Source: Fen-1273 sp963748405
GTDB lineage: Bacteria > Bacteroidota > Ignavibacteria > UBA10030 > UBA6906
DNA: 64,000 nt
Direction of reading: 5' to 3'
NCBI GenBank assembly: GCA_963748405.1
Contig: CAVVIT010000004.1
Location: 124,001-188,000, forward strand
In this document: piece by piece, positions 62,406 through 64,000 of the stretch
Layout: the number at the start of each line of letters is the position of its first letter
How positions within the stretch are numbered: position 1 is the first letter of the stretch
The notes under the pieces: model-generated
What the model was told of the DNA's origin: nothing
The model's database searches: none
What the model saw: the letters and a program-made list of their open reading frames with translations, nothing else
Translations under genes and position numbers: made by a program

Positions 62406-63956
62406 ATGGCCCTCCGGCATCTCAGGACCATCCGGGTCGTCGTCTCCATTCTTCTCTTCGTACCTCCCCTGTTCATGTTCATCGACCTGACGGGAGTACT
62501 CCCCCCGTGGGGGGTGAATGCCGTGACGACCCCGCAGCTCGTTCCCGCATTCGTCAGGATCCTGTCCGGCGCGGGCGCCCTCGGTTTCGTTTTGGTGCTC
62601 GTTCTCACGCTGCTCTTCGGCAGGGTGTACTGCTCGACGATCTGCCCCCTCGGGACGCTGCAGGATATGTTCAGCCGCCTGAACCGGAAGCGTAACAGCA
62701 GGAGAAGGTTCCTCTTCCGGCGCCGGAATGCGCTGCTGCACAACGGTATTCTGTTTCTCACAGTGGTGCTGGCGCTCGGGGGGAGCTTTGCTCTCCTCAA
62801 CCTCATTGAGCCCTTCAGCACATTCGGCAGGTTCGCGGTGACTCTCCTGCGCCCCCTGGCGGTCCTCCTGAATAATGCTGCCGCCTCGGTTCTGGGAAGC
62901 GCCCACGTCTATGTTCTGTTCACCGTCCCTCTCCGCGTCCCTTCGGTCGGGGGGTTTGCGCTCGTCCTGCTCCTTATGCTCCTCCTCTTTGCGGCGGCAT
63001 TCACCCGGGGAAGGCTCTTCTGCAATTCGGTCTGCCCGGCGGGAGCGCTCCTGGGGCTGATCTCCCGGTTCTCGCTCTTTCGGATTGCGATCGACAAGAC
63101 GGCGTGCAGGGATTGCGGGCTCTGCGAAAAGGTCTGCAAGGCGGAGTGCATCGACAGCGCGAACATGCGCGTTGATTTCAGCGCCTGCGTGAGCTGTTTC
63201 AACTGTTTTGATGCGTGCCCGACGGTCGGCCTGAGGTATGCGGGTCGCCGCCGCAGGGACCCCGACCGCACGCTCGCTCCGGTCAACCGCAGGAGGCGCT
63301 CGCTCCTCAAAGGCGGCGCCGGTGCGGCGCTGATGATCATCCCGGGTGTCGACACGCTCCGGGCGGTCCTTCCCGTCCCGACGGGAAAATCCCGAAGCAA
63401 ACTCCCGATTTCCCCACCCGGCTCCGTTTCCATCGAACGGTTCACGGAGCGCTGCACGGCATGCCATCTCTGTGTCAGTACCTGCCCGACGCAGGTTCTG
63501 AGTCCGGCATTCCTCGCGTACGGTGCCGGAGGCTTCCTCCAGCCCCGGATGGACTACTCGGTGAGCCCGTGTAACTACGACTGCGTCCTTTGCGGGCAGG
63601 TGTGTCCCACGGGGGCGATACTCCCCCTCCTGCCGGAGGCGAAGAAACTGGTGCAGATCGGGAAGGCGAAGTTCGTGAAGGACGATTGCATCGTCATCAC
63701 GAAGAAGACGGAATGCGGGGCCTGTTCGGAGCACTGTCCGACAAAAGCTGTGCACATGGTGAAGACGGACGGCCTGTTTCTGCCCGAATTGAACGAGGAT
63801 TTCTGCATCGGATGCGGTTCGTGCGAGCACCCGTGCCCTTCCACGCCGAACAAGGCCATCTACGTCGAATCCAACCCCGTCCACCTCGCGGCAAAAAAGC
63901 CGGAATCGAAAAAGGCGGAACCCCCGTCGAAACCCGGTGCGGACTTCCCGTTCTGA
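62406..63956 (+). CDS. Membrane polyferredoxin (NapH-like 4Fe-4S protein)
   Basis: 516 residues. The first 210 have five membrane helices with two conserved CxxxCP motifs (CSTICPLGTLQD, CNSVCPAGALLG) as in NapH/CcoG-type proteins. A ferredoxin pair follows (CRDCGLCEKVCK, CVSCFNCFDACP), then a twin-arginine-like RRRSLLKGGAGA segment and a second region with CTACHLCVSTCP, CNYDCVLCGQVCP, CGACSEHCPTKAV and CIGCGSCEHPCP. It could pass electrons between membrane carriers and the exported DUF362 protein. The internal RRxSLLK segment followed by further clusters suggests fusion of a NapH-type and an exported ferredoxin part. Confidence 0.85.
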   Translation: MALRHLRTIRVVVSILLFVPPLFMFIDLTGVLPPWGVNAVTTPQLVPAFVRILSGAGALGFVLVLVLTLLFGRVYCSTICPLGTLQDMFSRLNRKRNSRRRFLFRRRNALLHNGILFLTVVLALGGSFALLNLIEPFSTFGRFAVTLLRPLAVLLNNAAASVLGSAHVYVLFTVPLRVPSVGGFALVLLLMLLLFAAAFTRGRLFCNSVCPAGALLGLISRFSLFRIAIDKTACRDCGLCEKVCKAECIDSANMRVDFSACVSCFNCFDACPTVGLRYAGRRRRDPDRTLAPVNRRRRSLLKGGAGAALMIIPGVDTLRAVLPVPTGKSRSKLPISPPGSVSIERFTERCTACHLCVSTCPTQVLSPAFLAYGAGGFLQPRMDYSVSPCNYDCVLCGQVCPTGAILPLLPEAKKLVQIGKAKFVKDDCIVITKKTECGACSEHCPTKAVHMVKTDGLFLPELNEDFCIGCGSCEHPCPSTPNKAIYVESNPVHLAAKKPESKKAEPPSKPGADFPF

Positions 63957-64000
63957 TCAGTCGTAGTAATTCTTCGTCCACGCGTGGCGCCGCAGGCGCT
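63957..64000 (-). CDS. Possible C-terminal end of a minus-strand gene
   Basis: The minus strand reads RLRRHAWTKNYYD and stops at 63957-63959, abutting the TGA of the polyferredoxin gene. A compact convergent gene is plausible, but only 14 codons are in the window, so this is weakly supported. Confidence 0.25.
   Translation of the reverse strand, partial: RLRRHAWTKNYYD

Noticed and set aside
62397..63884. 495-residue minus-strand frame opposite the polyferredoxin
   Set aside because: Arg/Glu-rich antisense shadow; the plus strand has regular cysteine clusters of a real protein.

Overview
The window is a chromosomal segment of a high-GC member of the Bacteroidota/Chlorobiota (FCB) lineage, most likely an Ignavibacteria-like organism. 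The clue is the C-terminal sorting domain with the NPFNPST signature and a terminal KxLLLTK or KMMVL ending on several exported proteins, which is the type IX secretion (T9SS) type A sorting signal in the form common in Ignavibacteria-type genomes. No T9SS machinery genes, rRNA or CRISPR array are present.

Left chromosomal part (1-17037, visibly GC-rich, tightly packed, many ATGA overlaps). An exopolysaccharide/O-antigen locus runs from 1 to 9315: Wzy/ligase tail, Wzx-type flippase, three GT2 enzymes, a polyprenyl glycosylphosphotransferase, a DegT-type aminotransferase, a polyprenol-phosphate mannosyltransferase, and a GT2 fused to a degraded sugar-phosphotransferase domain. Housekeeping genes follow: accA, a YbgC-type thioesterase, a Trm112-like zinc protein, nadC, a second flippase, a DUF1385 protein, prfA, tadA, a glycosyltransferase-like gene and tRNA-Arg(TCG).

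Middle part (about 17038-58169, lower GC, loosely packed). This is a 41-kb integrated element. It is bounded by a 39-bp direct repeat of the 5' half of tRNA-Arg (16999-17037 and 58170-58208) and ends in an excisionase-like gene and a tyrosine recombinase beside the right repeat. From the left it holds an XRE regulator, a DUF5659 protein, a primase/SF3-helicase replication protein with an iteron-like cluster just behind it, and then three similar units. Each unit opens with a small-protein gene or gene pair, continues with exported cargo genes (C39-like and papain-like peptidases, Asp-box proteins, beta-helix proteins, T9SS-sorted proteins) and closes with the same kind of GAGCC...GGCTC terminator. 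A leftward phage/plasmid module follows (DUF3276/PUR-alpha-like, sliding-clamp-like, DUF932, small peptide, Gam, a frameshifted gene), then small exported and hypothetical proteins, a large TPR protein and an operon of small phage-like genes.

The element has been hit by four recognisable insertion sequences: IS630 (35218-36320, TA-flanked), IS3 (about 40263-41601, splitting a papain-like T9SS protein), IS110 (about 45535-47025) and IS21 (53827-56555, 6-bp target duplication, splitting a small zinc-ribbon gene and carrying an amplified 24-bp terminal repeat). A fifth unit (about 27162-29022) has two paralogous HTH genes of DUF1670 type between inverted repeats and no recognisable transposase; it may be an undescribed mobile unit.

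Right chromosomal part (58209-64000, GC-rich again): a GT4-type glycosyltransferase, a left-handed beta-helix acyltransferase, an alpha/beta hydrolase, a small membrane peptide, a Tat-exported DUF362 protein and a membrane polyferredoxin. Before integration this probably continued the surface-polysaccharide region next to tRNA-Arg. No conjugation genes (relaxase, T4SS) or virion genes were seen in the element, so how it moves between cells is unknown.
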